Of a stretch of DNA of 64,000 nt, positions 20,537-30,676 are shown piece after piece. Each line of letters opens with the position of its first letter. Positions within the stretch are counted from its first letter, which is position 1. The translations under genes were made by a program, and so were the position numbers. Source of the stretch: Apoderus coryli (taxonomy: Eukaryota > Arthropoda > Insecta > Coleoptera > Attelabidae); assembly GCA_911728435.2 (NCBI GenBank), contig OU452211.1, positions 7,608,428-7,672,427 of the forward strand. The letters run 5' to 3'. The notes below the pieces were generated by a model that saw nothing but the letters and a program-made list of their open reading frames with translations, was not told where the DNA came from and ran no database searches.

Positions 20537-21180
20537 CAGTGGCGTACAATTTTTTTCCATTAAAATAAAACTAAATTATCTATCCAAACGTGCCAGATTT
20601 CATTTAAATATCTGAAGTATTTTTAAAAATATTAATAAATTGTAAATTTTTTTATAAAAATTTTGGTACGCTGTATTCCGAATTTTGTGGTTTTCTGTCT
20701 GCCTCTAAAGTTATAGGTATAGTATAATAATAATAAATTACTTTTATTTTGCAAGACAGAGCAAGACGGGGCTAGGCAACTGCTCCCATCTCGAAAATAA
20801 AAAATCCTTTTAGCATAGGTACCTATTACTTTTCAGCCAAGGTGCTAAAGTTACTGTTTTTGGCCAGAAAATTATCAAAAAATTACGACCATAGCGGTGA
20901 AAGAAATCATGATTGAATAAACCATTTACTGGTATTTTTATGTATGTGTTACTGTTCTTCAGACATGATTTATAACCAACGATTTTTCTGGTGAAACCTG
21001 AAACCGCAAATCATTTCGTCTATTACACGCACCAGCTTTGTTACTATTATTTGAGAAAAATCTAATAATTTATAGTATGCGCAAGATATCGAGGGTAGTT
21101 TATTCATTGTAATGCATTTTGTATAGAGGAAGTGTAAATTTAATCCGAACATTAATGTTTACAGGCACACACACTCACAC
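20537..21180. other. No gene; CAGTGGCGTA terminal motif at 20537
   Basis: CAGTGGCGTACAATTTTTTT at 20537 matches the start of the mini-element at 61514 and resembles hAT-type termini. No matching inverted end is obvious downstream. The rest is AT-rich with no recognised content. Confidence 0.4.
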
Positions 21181-21214
21181 TAGGGGTACATGCAGCGAAA
21201 AACACCCTTAGATT

Positions 21215-21312
21215 GACGTAGAGCGAATCGAACTCGCCCCCGAAAAAATCGCATAAATAGCAGATTAAGTGACCGACTTACGGTGGTCACGTGGCACCTC
21301 GACTAAGGCACC
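21215..21312 (-). repeat. tRNA-like (SINE-type) sequence
   Basis: On the minus strand an A-box-like GGTGCCTTAGTCGAGGTG and a B-box-like GAGTTCGATTCGC lie about 70 nt apart. This suggests a Pol III promoter of a tRNA-derived SINE. No foldable cloverleaf was worked out. Confidence 0.3.
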
Positions 21313-22265
21313 ACGTATATAGGAGAGTGGAAAAAAAAGAGAACATCGACAGGGTAACATTTTGGTTTGGTAACATCAATAAGGATTATAGTATTTTGCT
21401 GTGGGAGAGAGACTTGGGAAGTTCGTTTGTTAGGAAGTAAATCGAGAGGAAATTATTGGAAGAATGGGAAAAACAACGGAAATAACCCAATCAAAGTTGT
21501 TCTTTTTAAAATTTTCAATATACAGGGTGAACTATCACTCAGTACAAAAATTTTAACTGGAGGTAGAGAAAAATAAGATTTAACAGAATTCGTAACTCCC
21601 TTTTGACGACGCCTATGACCGCCTGCCCAACTAAGTTTAAATTAGACATTACTTTAATATGTTGCCAAGTGTATCGATTTATCGAGCATTTAAAGTAAAA
21701 AATTTATTTAGAAAATATTTCGCATGATTGAAGTCACATAGACTTCAATCATGCGAAATATTTAATATTATGTTAGCGTAGTTCGGATATGTCTAACAAG
21801 CCATATAATGATTTTTGACCTTCCTGGGGACCGCTTGGTTTTCCTCATTCACTCTTCTTATTTAATGTTAGGTACTCAGCGCGACGACCACGACAAGGTG
21901 GATCCTCTCTGTCAGGAAAACGCCAAAGGGTAACAAAAAACACACAAATGCAAATAACACTAGCACTTCAAAGCACTACAACAGCAAATGTTCAAAGAGA
22001 CCACTGTTAACTTCACTTTATTTACGCGCTTAATCACTGAACTTCGGACACTTGCAAAAACATTATTGCGGATTTGATTTGATTCGCTACCCCTCAAACT
22101 TTGGAAACGTGGCGTCGCGTCGTTCTTAATTTCTAGTTTCAAAGGTTTCGCCTTTGACTAGTGCCGTCTAACTGACTGTTCCCCTTGTAGTTATACATTG
22201 ATACACAATCAGCGGTGCTTTTGATAGACCACTATAACTCAAGATCAACTGCCAAATTTAATCGA
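21313..22265. other. No gene recognised (contains hairpin at 21713)
   Basis: One ATACAGGGTG motif at about 21519. A short internal palindrome lies at 22136-22160 (GTTTCAAAGGTTTCGCCTTTGAC region). Frames at 21367-21576 and 21960-22142 have no recognisable content. Confidence 0.5.
21713..21763. repeat. Perfect 23-bp hairpin, 5-nt loop
   Basis: The arm 21713-21735 (AAATATTTCGCATGATTGAA + GTC) and its exact reverse complement at 21741-21763 are separated by ACATA. No mismatch occurs, in contrast to the decayed repeats around it. Confidence 0.8.
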
Positions 22266-22269
22266 TCGC

Positions 22270-22420
22270 AATACCGCTTATGTCCCATAAGTCATTAGCA
22301 ATAAACAGAAAAACAGTGGCCCCAGGTAAGAGCCCTGAAGGAACCTCAGAAAATGCAAAAAATCTCTCAAAAAAATAATTTTAGGTTTGATACAAAACCA
22401 ACATCAAGTCTAAATATAAG
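22270..22420 (-). pseudogene. Small decayed RT block
   Basis: A minus-strand frame reads EVPSGLLPGATVFLFIANDL, which aligns by eye with the GVPQGSLLGPxLFLLFINDL block of non-LTR reverse transcriptases. No other RT motif is attached, so this would be a fragment of about 100 bp. Confidence 0.35.
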
Positions 22421-24088
22421 GTTTTGCTGGGGGTTTTCAGGAGTGGAAGATGTCTATGACTGTTTCTATACTTAAGTCATTAAGGTCAAATTAATGTCAT
22501 ATACAGGGTGTCCTTTTAAAAACCTATAATAGCTATAACTCATACAACCAACAAAATTTCATTATTTTATTTTGAATTTCTCGAACACCGTCCCTTAAAT
22601 GGTTTCCAATAATAATTTACGGATAGTAATTATACAATTGAACTAGTATAAATGGTTCACCATGTATGTTATCCTTTCTAGTGATGAAGGTTGATTCTGT
22701 AGGAGCAGTTAATTAACATTTGATCGAAAGTCGATCGATTCCCCTTCACACTTCTTAGACGCTACTCCCCAATCCCATATAATTTTTTGTCCTTCCCCAG
22801 ATATCGCTAAGACGTTTTGCCCTTCATCTCGCTTATCGCAACTAAACAGAGATTGTCACGCGTTGGCTTCCGTCATTATTGAGGGCGACCTTGTTTATAT
22901 ATTACATCAGAAGGGGTTGGTGGTGGTAAGAGTGTTTGAAATACGTAAATACGCAACACCACCCAAAGTTTTGCGATGCTGCTGTGGGGGTGGCGGGATG
23001 GGAACGGGGGGTTGACGGCGTAATCGCTTATATCGGATTATAGAGCTAGTTGAGGTCTTATCTTAACGATATAGACGCGTATTATGTGTAATATACAACA
23101 CGCGTATGTATAATTTACGGGGAGTTTAATGCGCGTACAGGGTGAGTCGACACGCACTTAGCCGTTCTTGGGAAAAGTGGAAAATTTGAATAATGCAGCA
23201 GGGTTTTGTTTTTCTCAGTTGGTTCTGGATTTTATAGGCCCTGATGTGGGAAAGCTCCAAGCATAGGGTCTAAGCTGTTTAATTTATGGTTGAGTATTGA
23301 AACAAGTGCGCCGAACAAAAAACACCCTTTGGTCCAGTCCTGGACAAATACCTCAATGGTACACTAAATCAATTTTGCTGCCCCACCATTTTTCTGGATG
23401 TACATGTAGGGACGATGCGTGCGTGTGCGAGGAAATATATATTTTTTATTATTTGTATATCTGTGACGTCACATGGACTAGTCGTTTAATTCTTATCAGT
23501 AACAACACTAAACAAATGCCCGTTCATTTAACTGCTGCCAGCTTATCTCCCGGTCCTATGCATGACTTTTTACAGATATGATATGCTCTATACAATATAC
23601 CTATATATTATTAAATGCGTAATATGGGGGAGCATTTATATACGATCACAATGAATGGATGGGTACAATGCGATTTTTTAAATATTTTTCATGACTGTGA
23701 AAAAATGTTTTCGTACATGTTCATAGGAAAAGTAAACTTATACACTTTGTCCAAGATAAGAATGGGATAGGATTGGAATCTTGGAAACGATAGGAGTTAC
23801 AATGTCAGTTACATTAGAGAAAAGTTGTAAAATTTAAACACCTTTTAAATGGTTTTCGCCGTTTAGGAGAATTTTTGGAAAAAACGATTTTTTGCGATTT
23901 TAATTTTTATTTATTTCTGTCATTATTTTTAATTTTTGTGAGGAAAAAAATAGCGTGTACAAATTTTCACTACAACGTTTCGTTTTTGAAAAACCATCAT
24001 AAACTTCGTTTTTTTTTAATACGGCACTGAATTTTTTATTTTTAAATTTAAAGTAATTTGCAATTCAAAAATAGGTTTCAACAATATA
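22421..24088. other. No gene; contains a locally GC/CpG-richer island at 22700-23160
   Basis: The island includes GATCGAAAGTCGATCGATTC, a G-rich tract (GGGGGTGGCGGGATGGGAAC) and several CGCGTA words. It shows no repeat features. A TACAGGGTGAGTC motif lies at 23135. The frame at 23297-23581 is unrecognised. A TCCAAGATAAGAATGGGATA motif at about 23751 also occurs at 42075 and, inverted, at 52520-52545. Confidence 0.4.
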
Positions 24089-24155
24089 TCAGTATTTTTA
24101 GCTGTTATTTAATAATATAATACTATTATTATTAAATAACAGCTAAAAATACTGA
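24089..24155. repeat. Perfect 29-bp hairpin
   Basis: The arm at 24089-24117 begins TCAGTATTTTTAGCTG. Its exact reverse complement is at 24127-24155, with a 9-nt loop. Confidence 0.8.
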
Positions 24156-24295
24156 ATGACTTTATTGAGAAGTTACACAAAAGGCGAAGTTGAGGTACAG
24201 CCCTAGCTTAACCTATTAGTAATACTAATGATATCTGTGTAATAACTTCTTGAGAGGAGCAGTCAGCAATTTTCTATGGCTATACTATATCATTT

Positions 24296-25115
24296 TTAAA
24301 TTATAAAATGCTTTTTTATGCAAGCACTTACATGTTCACTAAACCTCAAGTCAGAATCCAAATCTTTTACGATATTTGTACAGTGTAAAGTAAAACGCTC
24401 CACATGAGTGAGAAAGCCCAGCAGTATATAGTCCGAGCCCTGAAAGGGCCCAGCAATAACAATTGCGACTTTTCCAGGTTTATTTCGAGGCAATGATTCC
24501 TGGATGCTCTCACAAAACGCTTCAAATCATCATCAAATCGACGCATGGTCTCGTCCATATCAACGGGTTTAAGCGACATATAGAGCTGGGTGTCATCGGC
24601 ATATAAATGAGCAGAGCAGTGTCTCAAGAATTTCAAGAGCTGCGATATATAAATGGAAAACAAAATTGGACCAAGAATAGAGCCCTGCGGTACACCACTC
24701 CGCAATATCCTGGGCCCAGACACTCCTCTTCCCAAAATGACAACCTGATTTCTATCATTCAAATATGTTCCGAGTAGAGACACAGCAGACTCCCCAAAGC
24801 CCAGATAACCCACAATGGCCAGCAACAAACCATGATCCATGCGATCAAACGCCTTTGAGTAGCCCAACAGCAGCAATGTCGTCAATTGACAGATCTGCCG
24901 CACCCACTGCATCATCCAGTATTTTAAGTAACGCCGTGGAGCAACTGTGATCTTGACGAAACCCAGACTGGACGTCCGAGAACAACTCATGCCCATCAAG
25001 AGATTTTTTCATTTGATTGCACATCACTCTCTCAATAACCTTGGGGATCGCCGGGAGTATACTGAGCGGTCTAAGATCCTTAAATGTTGATGGAGTTTTA
25101 GTTATGGGGATTGGA
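24296..25115 (-). pseudogene. Non-LTR retrotransposon fragment F (CR1/L2-like RT)
   Basis: Minus-strand RT from about 25115 (PIPITKTPSTFKDLRPLSIL), through the frame at 25027 (ELFSDVQSGFRQDHSCSTAL), then YSKAFDRMDHGLLLAIVGYL with the first catalytic Asp kept. It continues to RSGVPQGSILGPILFSIYIS and the catalytic box HLYADDTQLYMSLKP at about 24610. Thumb sequence (LEINLEKSQLLLLG) and DSDLRFSEHVSACIKK run down to 24296. It is the best-preserved RT core in the window, with frameshifts near 24870 and 24440. It is truncated at both ends. Confidence 0.85.
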
Positions 25116-25502
25116 ATGACAATTAAACTTATTCAAGAAAAATCGGCATAATTTGGCACTTAACTGAATGAATGCAGAGTAGTAGGTTTTGAAAATATTG
25201 CAAATATTCTTCACTGCATAAAACACCATCATAAAAGTATGGAGCAATTAAATGCCCGTTAATAATACCACACCAAAGTTAATGCCAAAATGTCCTTAGT
25301 TTTCAATCGGATTGACAAATAACATGTCAACTTTTTCGTTATGCGTAAACATTTAACATAAAATGCACACATTAAATGACGATGAAACTATTTGTCAACT
25401 ATTAGTTTTATTATTGACAGATATAATTGCAGTTTGTTTCCAAAGCCTACTTGTTTAAAAGTTTTTCCTTTTTTGATCTTCAAATTCTTGAATCTTTTGA
25501 TA
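25116..25502. other. No gene recognised
   Basis: AT-rich interval between fragment F and the foldback element. Nothing seen. Confidence 0.5.
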
Positions 25503-25783
25503 TTTATTTACTTTTTTTTCCTTTTTCTTGGGTAATTTAGGTTCACAAAAAATTAAACTTTTGAAATAAATTTTAGTTTTATTTCATGTCATCTTTTTTC
25601 AAATACAACGTTTCGACAACCCCATTTATGTTGTCTTCCTCAGGTAGGTACTCTTAAAACATCGTTGTTCAATATTATTTGTCTTTATACAACTGGATAA
25701 TATTCTAACAGAAAATTTATTTAAAAAGTTTAATTTTTTGTGAACCTAAATTACCCAAGAAAAAGGAAAAAAAAAGTAAATAG
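25503..25783. mobile_element. Foldback/MITE element (70-bp arms)
   Basis: The left arm 25503-25575 (TTCTTGGGTAATTTAGGTTC core) and right arm 25708-25783 (GAACCTAAATTACCCAAGAA core) are near-perfect inverted repeats. The loop of about 130 bp carries the hammerhead-like motif described separately. No coding content. Confidence 0.7.
25604..25646 (-). ncRNA. Hammerhead-ribozyme-like motif in foldback loop
   Basis: On the minus strand CTGAGGA (25643-25637) is followed by one A, a perfect 6-bp stem II GACAAC/GTTGTC, GAAA (25614-25611), a 1-bp stem III with a CG loop and the triplet GTT. Stem I is short: TAC before the core pairs with GTA (25606-25604). The invariant core bases are all present and the stem II is convincing. 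The 3-bp stem I makes activity doubtful. Confidence 0.45.
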
Positions 25784-26039
25784 TTTTTCCTACAAATTTC
25801 CTTTTAATTTTTTAACGAATGAAGATAGCAAATTTTTTTCTTTACAAAAGTTGCTTAGAAAAATTAGCTCTTTTGAACTATATAAAAATATAGGTATGTT
25901 TCTGGAAAAAAAAAGTTGTTGACGTCATTTACTTTAGTTTCCAAATTCGGAAACAAAATCAAATGTGCGTTAAAATACAGCTTACTTAATCCCATTTAAG
26001 AATCTCTCTTCAGAATTTTTCTATCATTTTTCATTTTCT
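25784..26039. other. No gene recognised
   Basis: AT-rich. The frame at 25740-25922 overlaps the foldback arm and is low-complexity. Confidence 0.5.
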
Positions 26040-26410
26040 CATAACAGAGCTGGGACATCGAGTAATGCTCACGCTATACATTGTAATTGAAGTGTCTTGT
26101 TGAAACCACATATTGGCCACATCAGTATCATCCAATTTCGGCAAAAAGAACTATGTTATCATGTCGCGATATCGAGCACCAGTAACAGTCACTGCTTGAC
26201 CAGCCTCATTTTCAAAAAAGTATGGTCCAATTATGCCTCCAGCCCAAAATCCACACCAAACAGTGACACGTTGTGGATGCATTTGTTTTTCGACAATCAC
26301 ATGTGGGTTCTCAGAACCCCAAAAGCGGCATTTTCGGCAATTAACAAACCCATCAAGGTGACAATGTGTTTTGTCGCTTAGGATGATTTTGCTCGAAAAA
26401 TGCTCCATTA
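26040..26410 (-). pseudogene. Tc1/mariner-type transposase remnant (catalytic domain)
   Basis: The minus-strand frame 26408-26151 reads SKIILSDKTHCHLDGFVNCR, then WGSENPHVIVEKQMHPQRVT and FGWAGGII-like WCGFWAGGIIGPYFFENEAG. It continues below 26151 as RDMIT, then FFLPKLDDTDVANMWFQQD. This is the middle of the catalytic domain of an insect transposase family. The first Asp (LSDKTH) and the second (FQQD) are retained. N- and C-terminal parts are gone. The same family is represented at 43966-44400. Confidence 0.75.
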
Positions 26411-27059
26411 TAAATGAGCCTCACTGTATTTATATCCACGTAGTTGCCAATATAAAAAGTTACTTCTGTGACATCGACACAATGCTATGGGGGTGTTTTA
26501 TAAACGCTGCTGATGCTAAAGTAGAAGAAGGATTCTTTTCAAGAAAATAAATAGAAGAAACAGAGGAAGCAGAAACGAACGATGAAAAAAGACACATGAT
26601 GGAATTTATGTTACTATATAATATACGGTTTTTGTCTAAAGATTTTTTTATGGCCCTTCACAATGGCATTTATGGGAATATTTGGTTTCAACGTATCTTA
26701 TGTGACGATAGTATATGTTTAGGTGTTTTGTATTTTATGATGTATTTATTTTTTATGATGTATCGGAATATATAAATAAAGAAATGTGTGTTTTTTATAC
26801 TATTTAACATAATGGGTATTTAGAGTTTATGGGGACATCTGCGCTATTTGATTTAGAATAGCATAGAAACTCTACAACGGAGTCTATACCGCATTAAAGT
26901 AATATAGAAAAACTCCTTTTACCACTTCACCAAAACTCTTTTGAAATCTCCACGCCCGTTTCGCTAACACTTTTAGCATGAGGAGGCTCAGGAGATAATT
27001 AAAACTAAATTAAACTAAGTAGGTAGGTAGGTCCTCCACATTTTCTATCTACAAGAGTA
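26411..27059. other. No gene recognised
   Basis: AT-rich, no repeat termini or protein-like frames seen. Confidence 0.5.
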
Positions 27060-27190
27060 GTGTAAACTAGGGACTTCGGAGATCGTACAGGCCATAAGTG
27101 AGGTCCACCTCGGCCAATCCAGCGAGCACACACACAGTAACGTTGATGTGCCGATTAACTTCCATTGCAGGACACAAAAAATTAGTTAAT
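27060..27190 (-). pseudogene. Small transposase fragment
   Basis: The minus strand gives WIGRGGPHLWPVRSPKS, close to the RWIGRGGPI-WPPRSPDLTP tract before the third catalytic residue of one Tc1/mariner-type family (compare RWIGRLTQ...WPPRSPDITP at 34974-34600). Only about 40 codons are recognisable. Confidence 0.4.
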
Positions 27191-28086
27191 TAAGAAGTTA
27201 TACAGGGAAGCATGGCAACTGTTGGCCGGCAGGCGCTTGGTCTTCCTTTTTTTCAAAAGTTAACAAGTCAATCAAAAATTTAGACGCCACTTGGTTTTTT
27301 TATTATTTTTTTCCCCCGTTCAACTCACTCATGCGATCTAGTTCAAATTTTTTTTAATAGAACGGATTATGTTGCCAATGCGCTATTAGTACCTGATCAA
27401 TAAAATTCAACATTAGATATTTATTAGACATAAAAGGTTCCTGAAAACGCTCCAGGTCTATAATAAATTGGTCTACCAGATATCAACTAAATAAGTCATC
27501 AAGCAATTACTGTGGTTTCGAAATTTGGAACAGTCTTATCTTAGACACACCTCGACAATGTCACTACACCTCGATTTAAGCTGGTGAAACTTTACAGGAA
27601 TAACAAATATAATATTATTTAATTTGAAAAAGTAGTCCATTCTTAAGTGGAGTTATATATGGAAGTCGAATCTTACAAACTTAATGTTATAGAAATTTTC
27701 ATTTTTTTTTTCAATTTTTTTCGAAGTGATTAAAACAACTTCAAATTAATTTTAAATAAATTTATTAACCACCATGATCTACAAAAAGAAATGTAAATAA
27801 CAGAATAATGTTAGTTTGTTCTTGATTTAATTGAAGATTTTTATTAATAGGTACATACAACAAAAGAAATTTTCCATAAAAAAAAAACCCCAATGAAGCT
27901 ACTACAATTATATATGTCTCTACCTTTGATGTTAAACATTCGCTTCACACATATAGTCCGTTGCGAAACACCCAACCATTTATTTAGGGAAATGCATTTA
28001 GATTTTTAATAATGACCTGCTCAAGTCAAATTATTGCCCTGACGAAATTCAACAATGATGTACAAACATTTCTTTTTAAATAGAAA
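27191..28086. other. No gene recognised
   Basis: AT-rich with poly-A runs. Nothing seen. Confidence 0.5.
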
Positions 28087-28345
28087 ATGCTACATGTGAC
28101 TGCGCCAATCATTTTGAATCTGACAAATTTCTTGAAGTCGCTTTACATGAATCACTATACAAATGTGTGTGGAGGAACAGGAAGGCCAAAGACAGCAAGA
28201 ACGTTAGAGATGGAAAAGGATGTGCTGAACATGGTTGAAGAACTCGAGGTAGTTCTACTCGAAAAGTTGCTGAGGGTTTTACTGTAAGTAATAGTACTGT
28301 TTACCGCATTCTTAAGGACAATTTGTTATATCCATCCCATTATAA
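28087..28345 (+). pseudogene. Transposase N-terminal (HTH) remnant
   Basis: The plus frame reads GGTGRPKTARTLEMEKDVLN and MVEELE. After a frameshift near 28250 it continues SSTRKVAEGFTVSNSTVYRI and LKDNLLYPSHYKF. This is the second helix-turn-helix of a Tc1/mariner-type transposase, just before the catalytic domain. Further 3' sequence to about 28580 has no clear motif. Confidence 0.6.
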
Positions 28346-30433
28346 ATTCATATAAAAGTCATCAATATACATATCAAATTAAAAAAGAACAGTAAAAATT
28401 TGTCACAACCATGTCAAAAATTAATTAGCCTACGTTATAATACTTGCACCTACACAAAAAAGCAGCGAGACAAACTAAAACATTATACGAAATTAATCAA
28501 CATGACTGGTAAAGGATGGATGTACCTGCTACATAATTTATCAAATACCAGAAGCTGCTCTGCTAAACTGATAGAAATCTAGTTCTGAAAAATTCATAAT
28601 TATTCATTTACAAAAGAAATAAAAACGAATTGGTAAACGCGTTGCTTTATAACAACAACATCTATACATAATGAGGTGAATTCGAATATTTAAATGTGGA
28701 CAACATTTAAATTTATTAAAAGATAGCATTGAGCCACACCTACGAAATATTCTTAGAATTAAAACCTGATGTAGTAAGTATACACGTTATACTTGCGCCG
28801 CACAATCATGGACCACGTTAAATCTTTAATTTATGCGACACAAAAAAACGATGTATAAGTAGGTGCTTCTTTGTTAATTAAATTAAATGAGATTTGGGGG
28901 AAACCATGGAGAAAAAATGAAGAAAATCTTGGCAATCGTGTAATAATTGAGATTCGAGATGAAACAATTTGAATACGAAACCAAATCAAATTCGTCAAAA
29001 CATAGCTGTATAAAAATGTGACATGAACACAGACCGACAAAGGTTCTTGTAGTTTTATTAATTAAAGCCTTAATGTATCGAACCCCATTAGGAACACCCT
29101 GTATTTTATTATACTTTTGGATTCCTCATCAATTTTGGAATATTTCAGCTTAAGACTTCCCTATACCTATCGTCAACTGTTTTTGAATAAATAATTTATT
29201 TTGAATTTTTTTCGGCCAAAACAGGTCTCTGGAAAATATTCTCCATTTTGTCGGTTGAATAGACAGAATCTTTAATTTTGGAAGGTAGTTCAATAACATC
29301 TCAAGAATATCAACTATCTTGAAAGATTGACGCACTTGGTTACAGGGTGGTGTAAAAATAGGCAAAAGTCACTTTTCTCAAATCGCACACCTTACATATT
29401 ATCAAATATTCTGAAATACAATCAAATTTGCTTTCAAATGTGCAATCTATACCTAAACTGTAAGGTTTCTGAAATAAAATTAAGTTTGTATAAAAATTGG
29501 ATTATTTTGTTATACTTTAATTTGTCACGTTAGTTGATATGAAAAATAAGAACATTTTTTAGCAATTGCGAACAATGTGCACAGAATTCCATATTAATTA
29601 GTTCGACATAAGTTGTTTAATCCTATATACGATTTCCACCCCCTATATAAAATCATCTTTAGTATTTATTCCTAGCCTAAAATCATGTTCACTCATCTGC
29701 GAGTTAAATAAATACGGATTAGGGGTGATATTAGCCAGCCACCACCACCTCGCGCGCCCTTATTGTGGTGGTTACTGGTGTGAAAGAGAAACTGTATCAA
29801 TTCTCCCCTGCTTTAGTTTGTTAGTCCCCTTAAAAAAAAGTAGAACCAGCTCTCCTGTATATCATCGCTAATATTCGACGACGGTTGATGAAATAGCTGG
29901 GATTATGTTTTATTTAAAACTGATCCCTAGCATATGTTTGAAAATACAATTGTGTTTATTAGCCTTTGGGAAAATTCACTCCCACTTAATGTGAAATATG
30001 TTGAGAGATTATTTTTGTTTCAGTTTATTTGATGTTATGTATTTTTTTATTTATTTTGTACTTGCTATTAAGCTTCTTCATTACAGGCCTAGTTTTTAGG
30101 TGCTAAGAGAGATTCATGGAGTCGATACTGCGAAGATGTAGAAATGACTCCAGTTAGGAAATCCTGAACCCAATCCAACCCAACCCCAGATTTTTAAAAA
30201 GGAAAATAGGTCGAGTGAATACTGGTTTAGCACCGTAATTTTTAATATCTTAATCTAGAAAACGCATTTGATCGAATTCTGTTAGTTTTTCTTCTCTAAT
30301 TTAATAATTTAACTTTTTTGTTTTTAAATACAAAAACAAATAATTAAAAATAGAAAAAATTGCGACTTTTGTTGGCAATTTTATGTCTTTTTTAGCCTAA
30401 GTATATTTAATTTAACTGAAACGATCTCACCAG
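28346..30433. other. No gene recognised
   Basis: About 2 kb of AT-rich DNA with ATACAGGGTGT-type motifs at 29092 (inverted) and 29340. Short frames at 28400-28582, 28831-29040 (-), 29150-29365 (-) and 29327-29533 have no recognised content. A CCACCACCACC/GTGGTGG inverted pair lies at about 29740-29775. Confidence 0.45.
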
Positions 30434-30618
30434 TTTTGGAGTCCTCTTCCAAAAACCTGCCATACAAAATCATCTGCAACAAAATGTGGTTCACAAACTA
30501 CACTATAAACATAATTGATCAGATTTCGAGAATCGGAAAACACGAACACCTTTCGCGTGATTTCTTTTACAATTTACGACGCAACAACGATTGGGACTTT
30601 AAAACTTTAAGACACGAG
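30434..30618 (+). other. Candidate exon (hypothetical)
   Basis: A 185-bp open segment is bounded by CTCACCAG and by GAG|GTAAATAAT, as for splice acceptor and donor. It reads LESSSKNLPYKIICNKMWFT and continues IDQISRIGKHEHLSRDFFYN to LRHE. Composition is protein-like and less AT-rich than the flanks. No family is recognised and no partner exon is identified. It may equally be a chance ORF. Confidence 0.25.
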
Positions 30619-30676
30619 GTAAATAATAATTATATTTACTTTACTACTGAATTATAATATTTTTTTATTTTATTTG

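Noticed and set aside
23297..23581. 94-codon plus frame with several Cys
   Set aside because: No recognisable motif spacing, no repeat context and no splice or promoter support. Probably a chance frame.
24765..24950. 61-codon plus-strand frame in fragment F
   Set aside because: Shadow of the RT frame on the other strand.
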